DNA of 64,000 nt from Streptomyces filipinensis (GCF_014649495.1 NZ_BMTD01000009.1:62001-126000); one strand, 5' to 3'. Positions 6,639 through 15,511 are shown, counted from the stretch's first letter. The notes: generated by a model from the sequence alone, not told the origin. Translations and numbers: made by a program.

Positions 6639-9008
6639 CTATTCGTTGGAGAACTCCTCGACCACCGTCGCCCCCAGTTCCCGGACGATCAGCTCGTGGC
6701 CGGAGAGGGCCGACTCGTCCAGGTCCGGGTCGTCGTCCTCGGGGATGTCGTCCTCGATGGAGACGGGCGGCGGTTCGGGCGCGGCCATGGGCTGCGGGGC
6801 GGGGGCGGCAGGCGCCGCCGCCCGGCCGGACGGCGCGGGCGCGGACGGCGGCGGGGCCGCCGGGGGAGCCGCCGGACGGGGTGCGGCGGGCGCGCCGTAC
6901 CCACCGCCCGCGCCGCCGGTGGGAGCGCCGCCGTAACCGCCCCCGCCGCCGAAGCCCCCGGCGGGCGGGGGTACGGATCCCCCGCCGGACGGGTCGACGA
7001 CCGCGTCGATCTTCCACTGCACGTTGAACTGCTCGGCCAGCGCCGCCCGCAGCACGTCCTCGCTGCCGCTGCTCGCGAAGTTGTCCCGGGCACCGGCGTT
7101 GACGAAGCCGACCTGCAGGGTCGTGCCGTCGAAGCCGGTCACCTGGGCGTTCTGGCTGAGCAGGATCCAGGTGAAGCGGCGGCGGTTCTTGACCGCCTCC
7201 AGGATGTTGTCCCACAGGGCCCGTGGGTCGACACCGCCGGCGGGGGCGGCCGCGAGCGGGGCCGGGGCCGCGGGGGCCGTCGGCGCGGGGCCGCCCGTCT
7301 GGTGCTGCGGCGGGGCGGAGGCCCGGCCGGGTGCCTGGCTCTGCTGGCCGCCCGCCGGCGCCGCGGCCGTGGGCCAGCCACCGGGCCGCCGGCCGCTTCC
7401 GGCGACAGCGGCGGTGGGCCAGGCGCCGGGAGCGGCGGAGGCACCGGAGGGGGCGCCGGGAGACGTGGCAGCCGGTGCCGGGGCCGGGGCCTCGGCGGTG
7501 GGGGCGATGGACGCGGCCGGGGTGGCCGCTGCCGGAGCAGGCGCGGGTGCCGTCGGGGAGGTGGGTGCGGGGACGGCCGGAGCCGGACCGCTGACGCCAG
7601 GGCCTCCGGCACCGGGACCCCCGACACCCGGATCACCCGCACCGGGGCCGCCGGCGCCCGGCCCACCCGCGCCCGGACCACCGGCACCGCCGGCGCCCGG
7701 AGCACCCGAGCCCGGGCCGCCGTTGGGGGCGCGCACGGCCGCGCGGGCCGCGGCCGGGCCGCCGCCGGCCGGCACGGGGGCGCCGCCGGTGTGGGCATCG
7801 GGTCCGGGGACGTACCCCATGGCGGGCGCGCCGGCCCCGCCCGAGAAGCTGACGCCGCGCTCCAGCCGGTCGAGACGGGCCATGACCGACCGCTCGTCCC
7901 CGTAGGCGGCGGGGAGCAGCACGCGCGCGCAGATCAGTTCCAGCTGCAGGCGGGGCGAGGTGGCGCCGCGCATCTCCGTCAGGCCGTCGTTGACGAGGTC
8001 GGCGGCGCGGCTCAGCTCGGCGGCGCCGAACGTGGCGGCCTGGGCCTGCATGCGCTCCAGGACGTCGGCCGGGGCGTCGAGGAGCCCCTTGTCCACGGCG
8101 TCCGGCACGGCCGCCAGGATCACCAGGTCCCGCAGCCTCTCCAGCAGGTCGGCGACGAACCGCCGCGGGTCGTTGCCGCCCTCGATGACATGGTCCACGA
8201 CCTCGAAGGCGGCGGCGCCGTCACCGGTGGCGAAGGCCTCGACGACCGAGTCGAGGAGGGAGCCGTCGGTGTAGCCGAGGAGGGAGGTGGCCATGGCATA
8301 CGTCACACCCTCCGCTCCGGCACCGGCGAGGAGCTGGTCCATCACGGACATGGAGTCACGCACCGAGCCCGCACCGGCGCGCACGACCAGGGGCAGCACG
8401 CCGTCCTCGACCGGGATGGTCTCCTTCTGGCACACCTCGGCGAGGTAGTCCCGCAGGGTGCCGGGCGGCACGAGCCGGAAGGGGTAGTGATGGGTCCGGG
8501 ACCGGATGGTGCCGATGACCTTCTCGGGCTCGGTGGTGGCGAAGATGAACTTCAGATGCTCCGGCGGCTCCTCGACGACCTTCAGCAGCGCGTTGAAGCC
8601 GGCCGACGTGACCATGTGGGCCTCGTCGATGATGTAGATCTTGTACCGGCTGCCGGCGGGGCCGAAGAAGGCCTTCTCGCGCAGCTCACGGGCGTCGTCC
8701 ACGCCACCGTGCGAGGCCGCGTCGATCTCGATGACATCGATCGAGCCCGGGCCGTTGCGCGCCAGGTCCCGGCACGACTGGCACTCCCCGCAGGGGGTCG
8801 GCGTGGGGCCCTGCTCGCAGTTCAGGCAGCGGGCGAGGATCCGCGCGCTGGTCGTCTTGCCGCAGCCGCGCGGACCGCTGAACAGGTACGCGTGATTGAC
8901 CCGGTTGTTCCGCAGCGCCTGCTGCAGCGGGTCGGTGACATGCTCCTGCCCGATGACCTCGGCAAAGGTCTCCGGGCGATAGCGGCGGTACAGCGCGAGA
9001 GACGACAC
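6639..9008 (-). CDS. dnaX: DNA polymerase III subunit gamma/tau
   Basis: The clamp-loader ATPase of the replicative polymerase. The N-terminal AAA+ region has YRRYRPETFAEVIGQEHV, the Walker A GPRGCGKTTSARILARCL, a four-cysteine zinc module (CLNCEQ and CGECQSC), Walker B IIDEAH and the sensor FATTEPEKV. Domain III ends near residue 390. Next comes a roughly 200-residue Pro/Ala/Gly region with tandem GAGGP repeats, then a tau-like C-terminal domain from about residue 595 and an acidic tail. I prefer the GTG at 9008 (789 residues): a TATAAC hexamer lies about 11 bases before it and no ribosome site precedes the in-frame ATG at 9038, so the mRNA may be leaderless. The SRP RNA gene lies just upstream on the same strand. 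No slippery frameshift site was noticed. Confidence 0.95.
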   Translation of the reverse strand: MSSLALYRRYRPETFAEVIGQEHVTDPLQQALRNNRVNHAYLFSGPRGCGKTTSARILARCLNCEQGPTPTPCGECQSCRDLARNGPGSIDVIEIDAASHGGVDDARELREKAFFGPAGSRYKIYIIDEAHMVTSAGFNALLKVVEEPPEHLKFIFATTEPEKVIGTIRSRTHHYPFRLVPPGTLRDYLAEVCQKETIPVEDGVLPLVVRAGAGSVRDSMSVMDQLLAGAGAEGVTYAMATSLLGYTDGSLLDSVVEAFATGDGAAAFEVVDHVIEGGNDPRRFVADLLERLRDLVILAAVPDAVDKGLLDAPADVLERMQAQAATFGAAELSRAADLVNDGLTEMRGATSPRLQLELICARVLLPAAYGDERSVMARLDRLERGVSFSGGAGAPAMGYVPGPDAHTGGAPVPAGGGPAAARAAVRAPNGGPGSGAPGAGGAGGPGAGGPGAGGPGAGDPGVGGPGAGGPGVSGPAPAVPAPTSPTAPAPAPAAATPAASIAPTAEAPAPAPAATSPGAPSGASAAPGAWPTAAVAGSGRRPGGWPTAAAPAGGQQSQAPGRASAPPQHQTGGPAPTAPAAPAPLAAAPAGGVDPRALWDNILEAVKNRRRFTWILLSQNAQVTGFDGTTLQVGFVNAGARDNFASSGSEDVLRAALAEQFNVQWKIDAVVDPSGGGSVPPPAGGFGGGGGYGGAPTGGAGGGYGAPAAPRPAAPPAAPPPSAPAPSGRAAAPAAPAPQPMAAPEPPPVSIEDDIPEDDDPDLDESALSGHELIVRELGATVVEEFSNE

Positions 9009-9067
9009 GTATACGAGGTTATAGGCGCCCACTGACATCCGGCCCCGGCCGCGGAGCGGGAACGCAA

Positions 9068-9157
9068 GGGCCCCCCACGCACCCGCCAGAGCCGACCTAC
9101 CCTTGCTGCCTTCCGGCCCTGGGGGAGTTCAGTCAGATAGCGCCGCGTGAGGGGCTG
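9068..9157 (-). ncRNA. ffs: Bacterial signal recognition particle RNA (4.5S)
   Basis: The minus strand has the conserved SRP apical motif CAGGGCCGGAAGGCAGCAAG, flanked by arms that fold into one long hairpin. CCCCTCACGC (complement of 9145-9154) pairs with GCGTGGGGGG (complement of 9071-9080). With Ffh it recognises signal sequences of nascent membrane proteins. The ends given are approximate because the transcript boundaries are not visible. Placement beside dnaX is common in actinobacteria. Confidence 0.93.
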
Positions 9158-9255
9158 CGCCCACAGTACCCGATCGCGGCCCGCGGGCCGTAACGGATGC
9201 GGGCCTGCGAGAACGGGTTCGCGAGCACTCCCCTCGGTCATGTAATGTTTCCGGC

Positions 9256-9343
9256 GGAGGATTCGCCTAGAGGCCTAGGGCGCACGCTTGGAAAGCGTGT
9301 TGGGGGCAACCCCTCACGAGTTCGAATCTCGTATCCTCCGCCA
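9256..9343 (+). tRNA. tRNA-Ser (GGA)
   Basis: A class II tRNA with a long variable arm. The acceptor arms GGAGGAT and ATCCTCC pair, the anticodon loop is CTTGGAAAG with anticodon GGA (UCC and UCU codons), and the T loop is GTTCGAATC. Discriminator G is at 9340 and CCA is encoded at 9341-9343. A TAATGT hexamer about 10 bases upstream is a possible -10. Confidence 0.96.
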
Positions 9344-9345
9344 GC

Positions 9346-9383
9346 CCAGAGGGCCGGACCACGAAAGTGGTCCGGCCCTCTGG
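9346..9383. terminator. Bidirectional terminator between tRNA-Ser and the copper gene
   Basis: An inverted repeat with about 16 paired bases, CAGAGGGCCGGACCAC and its complement, closed by a GAAA tetraloop. It starts 3 bases after the tRNA CCA. It probably ends tRNA transcription on the plus strand and the CopC-CopD operon coming from the other side. Confidence 0.85.
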
Positions 9384-9458
9384 CGTTTACCCGCCCCGGC
9401 TTCCGTCCCGGCCCGCCGCGGAGCGTGACTCCCGTCACACACAGGGGCCTCGCGGCGC

Positions 9459-11237
9459 CTACCGCGTCACCCGCACCGGTGCCGACACCGTCACCTGGTC
9501 CACGTCCGACGCCCGTACGGTCACCTTCATCGTCCAGGTCCCCGGCAGGGGGAGGTCGAAGGCGTCGGCCGCCCAGTAGCCGCCCCGGTCGGTGACCCGG
9601 GTGTCCAGGGGGCCGATCCGCCGGGCGGACAGGGTGAAGGTGACCCGCAGTTCGGGGACCGTGGACAGGCCTCCGTCGGGGCCGTAGACCACCGCCTGGA
9701 CGGAGCTGCGGCCCACCCGCCCCGGGTCCAGGGTGATCTGGACCTCGCCGTGGCCGCCGGGGGTGCCGAGGTCGAAGGGCACCGTGGTGACGGAGGCCGT
9801 CGGGATGCCGCTCGCCGGTGCCGCGGTCCGGGCCGCCTCGGTGGCCGTCCGGCCGGGCACCGTGCTCGTCAGGAGGGTCGTCAGGGCCAGGACCACCACG
9901 CCGACGGCCGCCTCCGCCAGCACCGAACGGCGCAGGAGGTGGAAGGAGAGCTGCGGGGGCGGGGCGGGCGGTTCCGGCGGCAGCGGGGGTCCCGCGGCCG
10001 GTTCGGGGACGCGGGCGCCAGGCGTCGGCTGCGTCGCCCGGGCCCGCGTCAGGCGGGTCGTCCAGGTGCGGGAGCAGGCCGCCGCCAGCAGGAGCGCGAT
10101 GACCGCCGCCAGTTTGGCCAGCAGGGTGCGGCCGTACGTCGTGTCCGTGAGCGCCTGCCAGGAACCGAGGCCCCGCCAGGACTGGTAGACACCGGTCAGG
10201 ACGAGCACCGTCACCGAGGCGGAGGCCAGCCGGGAGAAGCGGGCCGGGACCGACGCCGGCAGGGCGGGCGTGCGGCGCAGGACCCTCAGCAGCGCGGCCA
10301 GTCCGCCGAGCCAGGCCGCCATGGCCAGCAGATGGAGGGTGGCGGAGGTGATCGCCAGCGGGACCTGGAGGCCCGCCGAGGCGTGTTCGGCCGCCGACCA
10401 GGTCAGGGCGAGGGGCAGGGAGACGGCCGCTGCCACGGCGAGGGCGGCACGGCGCGGGAGCCTTCTGCGGCGGGCGCGCAGCAGCGCCACCGCGGCTGCC
10501 GCGAGGAGCAGCAGCGCCAGCCGGGTGAGCAGGAGGGCGCCGGGGCGGCTCTCCGCGGCGTGGGCGAGGGCGTGCGGGGAGAGCGCCCGCACGGGGGAGG
10601 TGCCCTCCTCGTAGGGGGTGCGCAGGACGAACAGGGCGGTCGTCGAGGCGAGCAGGGTCCAGGCGGCGGCGAGGGCCGGGGTACGCAGCGGGGCCGCGGC
10701 CGGCGGGCGGCAGTACGCCACGAACGCGGCGGTGCCGAGGAGCAGGGCCAGGCAGAGGTAGGCGAGCCAGCGGGCGATGTTGTACAGGGCCGCCGTGGCC
10801 GGGTTCTCCGTGGCGTCGGACACCGGGCGCACGGTCGTCGCCGTGCGCTTGCCGACCGAGAAGGTGAGCGCGCCGGACACCGGGTGGCTGTCCGCCGACA
10901 CCACCCGCCAGGCGACCGTGTAAGTGCCGGTGGCGAGCTTGGCGGGCAGGGCGACGCGGGCCGTGTCCGAGCGGCCCGGGGCGTGGTCGGCGGGACCGGT
11001 GCGCAGCTGGTGGTTGCGGGGGTCGTAGACCCGGAAGGAGTCGGTGAGCAGGCCGACCGACTCGGTGAAGGTCAGGGTGACGTGCCGGGGAGCCGTGCGC
11101 ACGACGCTGCCGTCGCCGGGGTCGGTCGTACGCAGGGCCGCGTGTGCCGACGCGGGGGCCGCCGCGCCGAGCAGCGCGGCCAGGAGGCCCGCGCAGAGCA
11201 GGGTCAGCCTGTGCCACCACCGGTGTTCCTCGCGCAC
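9459..11237 (-). CDS. CopC-CopD fusion, copper-binding and membrane protein
   Basis: A 592-residue exported protein. Residues 1-31 form a signal peptide ending ASA, which would leave His as the first mature residue, followed by AALRTTDPGDGS. This N-terminal His plus the later SADSHPVSG (Asp-x-His type) matches the Cu(II) histidine brace of CopC proteins. After the CopC domain (to about residue 130) come around eight membrane helices of a CopD/YcnJ domain, then a cytoplasmic-looking linker, another helix and a C-terminal extracellular beta domain that resembles the YtkA/FixH type. The likely role is copper binding and transport at the membrane. The GTG start follows GGGAGGGGCGAG. It lies 58 bases downstream of the iron-box operon on the same strand and may be read through from it; that link is inference. 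Confidence 0.87.
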   Translation of the reverse strand: MREEHRWWHRLTLLCAGLLAALLGAAAPASAHAALRTTDPGDGSVVRTAPRHVTLTFTESVGLLTDSFRVYDPRNHQLRTGPADHAPGRSDTARVALPAKLATGTYTVAWRVVSADSHPVSGALTFSVGKRTATTVRPVSDATENPATAALYNIARWLAYLCLALLLGTAAFVAYCRPPAAAPLRTPALAAAWTLLASTTALFVLRTPYEEGTSPVRALSPHALAHAAESRPGALLLTRLALLLLAAAAVALLRARRRRLPRRAALAVAAAVSLPLALTWSAAEHASAGLQVPLAITSATLHLLAMAAWLGGLAALLRVLRRTPALPASVPARFSRLASASVTVLVLTGVYQSWRGLGSWQALTDTTYGRTLLAKLAAVIALLLAAACSRTWTTRLTRARATQPTPGARVPEPAAGPPLPPEPPAPPPQLSFHLLRRSVLAEAAVGVVVLALTTLLTSTVPGRTATEAARTAAPASGIPTASVTTVPFDLGTPGGHGEVQITLDPGRVGRSSVQAVVYGPDGGLSTVPELRVTFTLSARRIGPLDTRVTDRGGYWAADAFDLPLPGTWTMKVTVRASDVDQVTVSAPVRVTR

Positions 11238-11295
11238 CTCGCCCCTCCCTCGCCGCCTGCCCCGCGTAGGAGTACGCAGAGATCGCCCGGAGTGC

Positions 11296-12057
11296 TCACC
11301 ACGTCGGGCGGGCCGAGACGCCGCCGTCCACGGTCAGGTCGTGGCCGGTGATCCAGCGAGCGAGCGGCGAGGCCAGGAACACGCACGCGTCGGCCACGTC
11401 CTCGGGCCGGCCGAGCCGGCCGGTGGGGGCGGCGGCCAGCCAGCGGCGCACGCCCTCCGGCCAGGCCTGCGCCAGGCCCTCCCGGTCGATCAGGCCGGGC
11501 GAGACGGTGTTGACGCGGATGCCGTCGGGCCCGTACTCCAGGGCCGCGGCGCGGGCGTGCACGACCACCGCCGCCTTGGCCGCGCTGTAGTGGGCGTGGC
11601 CGGGGGCGGGGCGGGCGGCCTCGATGGAGGCGATGTGGGTCACGGTGCCGCCGCCATGGGCGCGCATGTGCGCGGCGGCGGCCTGGGTGCAGGCGAAGAC
11701 GCTGGTGAGGTCGGTGTCGACGACCGTGCGCCACTCGGCCGCCGTCATCCCGGGCAGCGGCTGCACGGGCTGGACGGCCGCGTTGTTGACGAGGGCGGTG
11801 AGCCGGCCGCCGGACCAGTGCGTGGTCTCCCGGACCAGCCGGTGGCAGGCGTCCTCGTCCGTCAGATCGGCCTGGAGCACGACGGCCGAGCCGCCCGACG
11901 CCCGGATCCGGGCGGCCACGTCCGCGGCCGCGTCCACCGCCGTACGGCAGTGCAGGGCCACCGCCGCGCCCTGCTGGGCGAAGCGCAGGGCGATGGCGCG
12001 GCCGATACCGCCGCCCGCGCCGGTCACCAGGGCGGTCTGTCCGTCGAGCAGGCTCAT
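11296..12057 (-). CDS. Short-chain dehydrogenase/reductase
   Basis: A 253-residue classical SDR. The Rossmann motif TGAGGGIG lies at residues 12-19 and NNAA near 90. The catalytic triad is intact, with Ser in THIASIEA and the YSAAK box near residue 155. The C-terminal TGHDLTVDGGV is typical of FabG-like enzymes. The substrate is unknown and NAD(P) use is expected from the family. Its ATG overlaps the TGA of the cupin gene (ATGA), so translation is probably coupled. It is the fourth gene of the iron-box operon beginning at 15494, which suggests iron-regulated expression. A role in siderophore tailoring is possible, but nothing in its own sequence shows it. Confidence 0.9.
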   Translation of the reverse strand: MSLLDGQTALVTGAGGGIGRAIALRFAQQGAAVALHCRTAVDAAADVAARIRASGGSAVVLQADLTDEDACHRLVRETTHWSGGRLTALVNNAAVQPVQPLPGMTAAEWRTVVDTDLTSVFACTQAAAAHMRAHGGGTVTHIASIEAARPAPGHAHYSAAKAAVVVHARAAALEYGPDGIRVNTVSPGLIDREGLAQAWPEGVRRWLAAAPTGRLGRPEDVADACVFLASPLARWITGHDLTVDGGVSARPTW

Positions 12058-12533
12058 GGGCGGCACAGTTCCGCGATCCGGGCGGCCTCGGCCGGGTAAC
12101 GCGCCGTGAGGCCGGCCGCGTCCCCGTGTTCGTAGTCCGCGTAGGTGAACCCGGGGGCCATCGTGCAGCCGAAGAACGACCACGCGCCGCCCGGCGCCAC
12201 CCGCGCGCCCATCCAGGTGCGGGCCGGCACGGTCAGCTGGACGTGCTGGCCGGACAGCGGGGCGGGGCCGAGGACTTCGGTGCGGGTGGTGCCGTCGGGG
12301 GCGAGCAGCAGGAGCCGGAGCGGGTCACCGAGGTAGAAGTGCCAGATCTCGGCGGTGGGCAGGCGGTGCAGGGCGCAGTAGTCGTCCGCGGTGAGCAGGG
12401 CGACGATGGCCGACCCCTCGGGGCGGCCGTCGGCCCGTTCCGGCCCCTGCCAGGTGGGGCGGAACAGACCGCCCTCGCGGGGGATGGGTTCGAGGCCGTA
12501 GTGGGCGATCAGCTCTTCGGGCGTCGTCGTCAC
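12054..12533 (-). CDS. Cupin-fold protein, DUF985 type
   Basis: A 159-residue cytoplasmic protein. ELIAHYGLEPIPREGGLFRP at the N-terminus, IVALLTADDYCALHRL and EIWHFYLGDPLRLLLL are hallmarks of the DUF985 cupin family, a small beta-barrel thought to bind sugar or acid ligands. The GTG start is fixed by a GTGA overlap with the acyltransferase stop, and there is no clear Shine-Dalgarno, which again points to coupled translation. The next gene overlaps its stop in the same way. The activity is unknown; context places it in the iron-box operon. Confidence 0.85.
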   Translation of the reverse strand: MTTTPEELIAHYGLEPIPREGGLFRPTWQGPERADGRPEGSAIVALLTADDYCALHRLPTAEIWHFYLGDPLRLLLLAPDGTTRTEVLGPAPLSGQHVQLTVPARTWMGARVAPGGAWSFFGCTMAPGFTYADYEHGDAAGLTARYPAEAARIAELCRP

Positions 12534-13162
12534 CCGGGGAAGGTTAGTCCTCCGCGAGGCTGGTCCTCCGGGAAGGCCACCGCCCTTTCCAGGAAGGCGA
12601 GTTGGGCGTGCTTCTCGGGCAGGTACACGTCGGGGACGTCCACCTCGGGCAGGACGACGGCGGGGCCGCGCACGAAGCCCTGGCGTTCGAAGCGGGCGAT
12701 CGCCTTGGTGTTGCGTACGTCCGGGTCGACCACGAGCCGGCGCCGGTCCAGGCCGCGCAGCGCGTAGCACGTCATCGCTCCCAGCAGCGCGGAGGTCCAG
12801 CCGGGACGGCGGCCGTCGGGGCCCGCGGGGCCGAGGAGGACGTGGACGCCGAGGTCGCCCGGGAGGACGTCGTAGCACTCGCCGACCCGGTCCGCGGCCG
12901 GCTCGTACGTCTGCAGCAGGGCCACCGGTGTGCCGTCCCTGGTGACGAGGTGGGCGTGGTGGGTGTCGAGGCCGGCCATGTGGGCGTAGACGTCGGCGAC
13001 CTGGTCCCGGGTCAGGCCGTTCATGCCCCAGAAGGCGGCGCGTTCCCCGCTCACCCAGCCGTGGACCACGTCCGCGTCGGACGCCGGGTCGAGGGGGCGG
13101 ATGCGGACGGTGCCGAAGCCGTCGACGTGCTGTGCGAAGGCTTCCTCGTGGCGGTCAGTCAT
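12530..13162 (-). CDS. IucB/AlcB-type GNAT acyltransferase, siderophore-linked
   Basis: A 210-residue protein. It follows the pattern of the siderophore N6-hydroxylysine acyltransferase family (IucB, AlcB, PF13523 type): HGWVSGERAAFWGM near residue 35, PVALLQTYEPAADRVGECYDVLPGDLGVHVLLGP near 85-115, then RRLVVDPDVRNTKAIARFERQGF and a final VYLPEKHAQLAF. In known members the enzyme transfers an acyl group from CoA to a hydroxylated amine during hydroxamate siderophore synthesis. The aromatic and Asp/His positions of the family appear retained. The ATG at 13162 overlaps the end of the penicillin-acylase-like gene by 8 bases. No hydroxylase or NIS synthetase gene is in the window, so it may act on a siderophore made elsewhere, such as desferrioxamine. 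That last point is inference. Confidence 0.87.
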   Translation of the reverse strand: MTDRHEEAFAQHVDGFGTVRIRPLDPASDADVVHGWVSGERAAFWGMNGLTRDQVADVYAHMAGLDTHHAHLVTRDGTPVALLQTYEPAADRVGECYDVLPGDLGVHVLLGPAGPDGRRPGWTSALLGAMTCYALRGLDRRRLVVDPDVRNTKAIARFERQGFVRGPAVVLPEVDVPDVYLPEKHAQLAFLERAVAFPEDQPRGGLTFPG

Positions 13163-15494
13163 GGGTTTCCTCGGTGGGTTCCAGGGTGCGTTCCTGCAGG
13201 GTCAGCAGGGTCCAGTCGGTGACGACGGGGACGAGTTCCCCCGTGAGCCACAAGGGGAGTTGGTCACGGTGGTGGGCGGCGCCGGGGACGCCGTCGGCGC
13301 CGAGGGGGACCACCCAGCGGCTGTTCGCGCGGTCGGCCAGGTCCCAGACGTACCGGGCGGCCGGGCCGCGGGCGGCGCGGTCGGTGAGGCCGGGGACGGC
13401 GGAGGTGCACAGCACGCAGTCGTGGTCACCGGCGAGTCCGGGTTCCGGGGCCCCGGGGTCGTCCGGGAGGGCCCGCCAGGGGGCGAGGCGGTGGGTGTCG
13501 GACCAGGTGCCGGCCGGCCGCCCGGCGGCCACCTCCTCCAGGGCCGCGCGGACGGCGGCCGGGCGGTCGACGCCGTACGACTCCTCGGCGCGCAGCAGGT
13601 GTTCGAGGGCGTAGCCGACGCGCGGGACGAGGGCCAGCCAGGGGAGCAGGACCTCCGGGTAGGCCGGGGGTTCGGCGAGCGGCGCGAACACCGGGTGGGC
13701 GGCGAGCCGCCGTACGACCGCGGAGCGTACGGCCGCGTAGTCGGCCGCGTCGGCGCTGTCGGCGTCCATACGGCGGTTCCAGGCGAGCAGGCGGCTCCGC
13801 AGCCGGGCCGCTTCGGGGCTGAGGCCGTCGAGGGCGGCGAGATGGTCGAGGAGGGGCGCGGCGGAGGCGAGGTGGGTGTCGGTGTGGATGGCGGGCATGC
13901 CGTCGGCGGTCCAGGCGCGGCGCGTGTCGAGGAGGGCGCGGATGCGGTCGGCGCGGTGCGGCGGGGCGAACTCGACGCCGAGGGGTGCGGCGGGGCCGCG
14001 CTGGTTGGCCATCACCGCGATGCCGTCGGTCACGGGGGCGTACGGCGTCGGGTGCCAGCCGTGCCAGTCGTGGCCGGGGTGCCAGGCGGGGACCGGGTGG
14101 AGGCGGTTGGCCCGGGCGCGTACGGGGACGCGGCCGGCCACGCGGTGGAGGGTGCCGCCCCGGGTGTCGGCGGCCTGCACGACGTTGACGGGCTCGGCCC
14201 AGGCGTCCAGGGCGCGGTCGACGTCCTGGACCGTGCGGGCCCTCAGGAGGGGGAGGAGGGCGCTGAAGCCGAGGTCTTCCGTGACGCGGGGCGGGTAGCG
14301 CAGGGCGAGCGCCCCGGCTTCGCCGCCGCCGGCGATTCCGTTCCCACCCGCGCCCCCCGTACCGCTTTCGCCGTCGGCCGCGAGTGGCCCCCGTGGGCCG
14401 TCCCCGCCGTCGGCGGCCCGCGGGTCGTACGGCACTGCCGAGGTACCCCCCGCCCCTGAGCCGTCCGGCTCCCCGGCGCTCACCGGGCCCTGCTCCCCGC
14501 CGACGCCCCCCGCCTCCGGCCCCCCGGCCGCCACCGGTCCCCGGGACCCGCCGACAACCCCCGACGCCAGCCCCTCCGGCCCCCCGGCGATCACCGGGCC
14601 CCGGGGGGTCTCGATCAGTTCGATCTCGATGGGGGGCTCGCCGGCGATCTCCACCGTTTCCGTGTGCCGTGCGGCCCGGTGCCAGTGGCCGTCCGGGCCG
14701 AGGGCCTCGACCCCCGCGCCCGTGCGGCGCAGGCGTTCGCGGTACAGGTCCTGGTAGTCGGCCATGGCGTTGGTGATGGCCCAGGCGACCGTGCCGGTGT
14801 GGCCGAAGTGGGCGATGCCGGGGACGCCGGGCACGGCCAGGCCGATGACGTCGAACTCGGGGCAGGAGAGGTGGATCTGCTGGTAGACGCCGGGGTCCTC
14901 GATGAAGCGGTGCGGGTCGCCGGCGATCAGGGCGTGCCCGGACTCGGTGCGGGCGCCGGAGACGAGCCAGCCGTTGCTGCCGGCGGTGCCGGGACCGTCG
15001 GTGGCGAACAGGCCCACGGCGTCGGGGCCGAGGTGCCGTATCGCCTGCTCGCGCCAGAGCTTGGCCGGGAAGCCGGCGAAGAGGAGGTGGGTGGCGAGCC
15101 AGACGCCGAGCGGGGTCCAGGGCCGCCAGCGTCCGGGGCCGAGGCCGGTGCGGGTGAACTCGGGTGCGCGGCGGGCGCCTTCCGGCAGGCCCTCGTTGAC
15201 GCCGTCCACGTACGCGCGGACCCATTCGGCCGTCTCGGCGTCGCGGTGTTCCAGCGCGGCGAAGCAGCGGCGGGCGGTGTCGTCGAGGCGGGCCCGGCGG
15301 GCGAGGACGTCCCACGAGAGGGCGTCCGCGCCCAGGAAGGAGGCCGAGGTGCCCTGGGAGCGGTGGCGTTCGACCTCCAGTTGCCAGGCGCGGTCGAGCG
15401 CGGTCACCCGGCCCTGGGCCCGGGCCAGTTCGCGGGCGCCGGAGGCGCGCAGGTGGGGGATGCCCCAGGTGTCGCGGTAGGTCTCGGTGGTCAC
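13155..15494 (-). CDS. Penicillin-acylase-type N-terminal-nucleophile hydrolase
   Basis: A 779-residue amidase. The N-terminal part has YRDTWGIPHLRASG and RVTALDRAWQLEVERHRSQG, matching the alpha-chain region. The catalytic serine is in AGSNGWLVSG at about residue 173, where autocleavage would free Ser as the N-terminal nucleophile of the beta chain; GDPH and the FGHTGTVAWAITN segment follow. Unlike secreted penicillin acylases, no signal peptide is visible with the GTG start at 15494. That start is favoured because an earlier in-frame start would place the iron box inside the gene. Residues of about 295-390 are a Gly/Ala/Pro-rich insertion. It is the first gene of a four-gene coupled operon preceded by an iron box. 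In Pseudomonas, the relative PvdQ removes a fatty acyl chain from pyoverdine precursors; a similar siderophore role here is inference. Confidence 0.88.
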   Translation of the reverse strand: MTTETYRDTWGIPHLRASGARELARAQGRVTALDRAWQLEVERHRSQGTSASFLGADALSWDVLARRARLDDTARRCFAALEHRDAETAEWVRAYVDGVNEGLPEGARRAPEFTRTGLGPGRWRPWTPLGVWLATHLLFAGFPAKLWREQAIRHLGPDAVGLFATDGPGTAGSNGWLVSGARTESGHALIAGDPHRFIEDPGVYQQIHLSCPEFDVIGLAVPGVPGIAHFGHTGTVAWAITNAMADYQDLYRERLRRTGAGVEALGPDGHWHRAARHTETVEIAGEPPIEIELIETPRGPVIAGGPEGLASGVVGGSRGPVAAGGPEAGGVGGEQGPVSAGEPDGSGAGGTSAVPYDPRAADGGDGPRGPLAADGESGTGGAGGNGIAGGGEAGALALRYPPRVTEDLGFSALLPLLRARTVQDVDRALDAWAEPVNVVQAADTRGGTLHRVAGRVPVRARANRLHPVPAWHPGHDWHGWHPTPYAPVTDGIAVMANQRGPAAPLGVEFAPPHRADRIRALLDTRRAWTADGMPAIHTDTHLASAAPLLDHLAALDGLSPEAARLRSRLLAWNRRMDADSADAADYAAVRSAVVRRLAAHPVFAPLAEPPAYPEVLLPWLALVPRVGYALEHLLRAEESYGVDRPAAVRAALEEVAAGRPAGTWSDTHRLAPWRALPDDPGAPEPGLAGDHDCVLCTSAVPGLTDRAARGPAARYVWDLADRANSRWVVPLGADGVPGAAHHRDQLPLWLTGELVPVVTDWTLLTLQERTLEPTEETHD

Positions 15495-15511
15495 CCGGGA
15501 ACCCCTCAATT

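Noticed and set aside
7223..7905. Repeat-rich DNA in dnaX that might look like a CRISPR or satellite array
   Set aside because: The repeats are short, in frame, and encode the GAGGP linker; there are no spacers.
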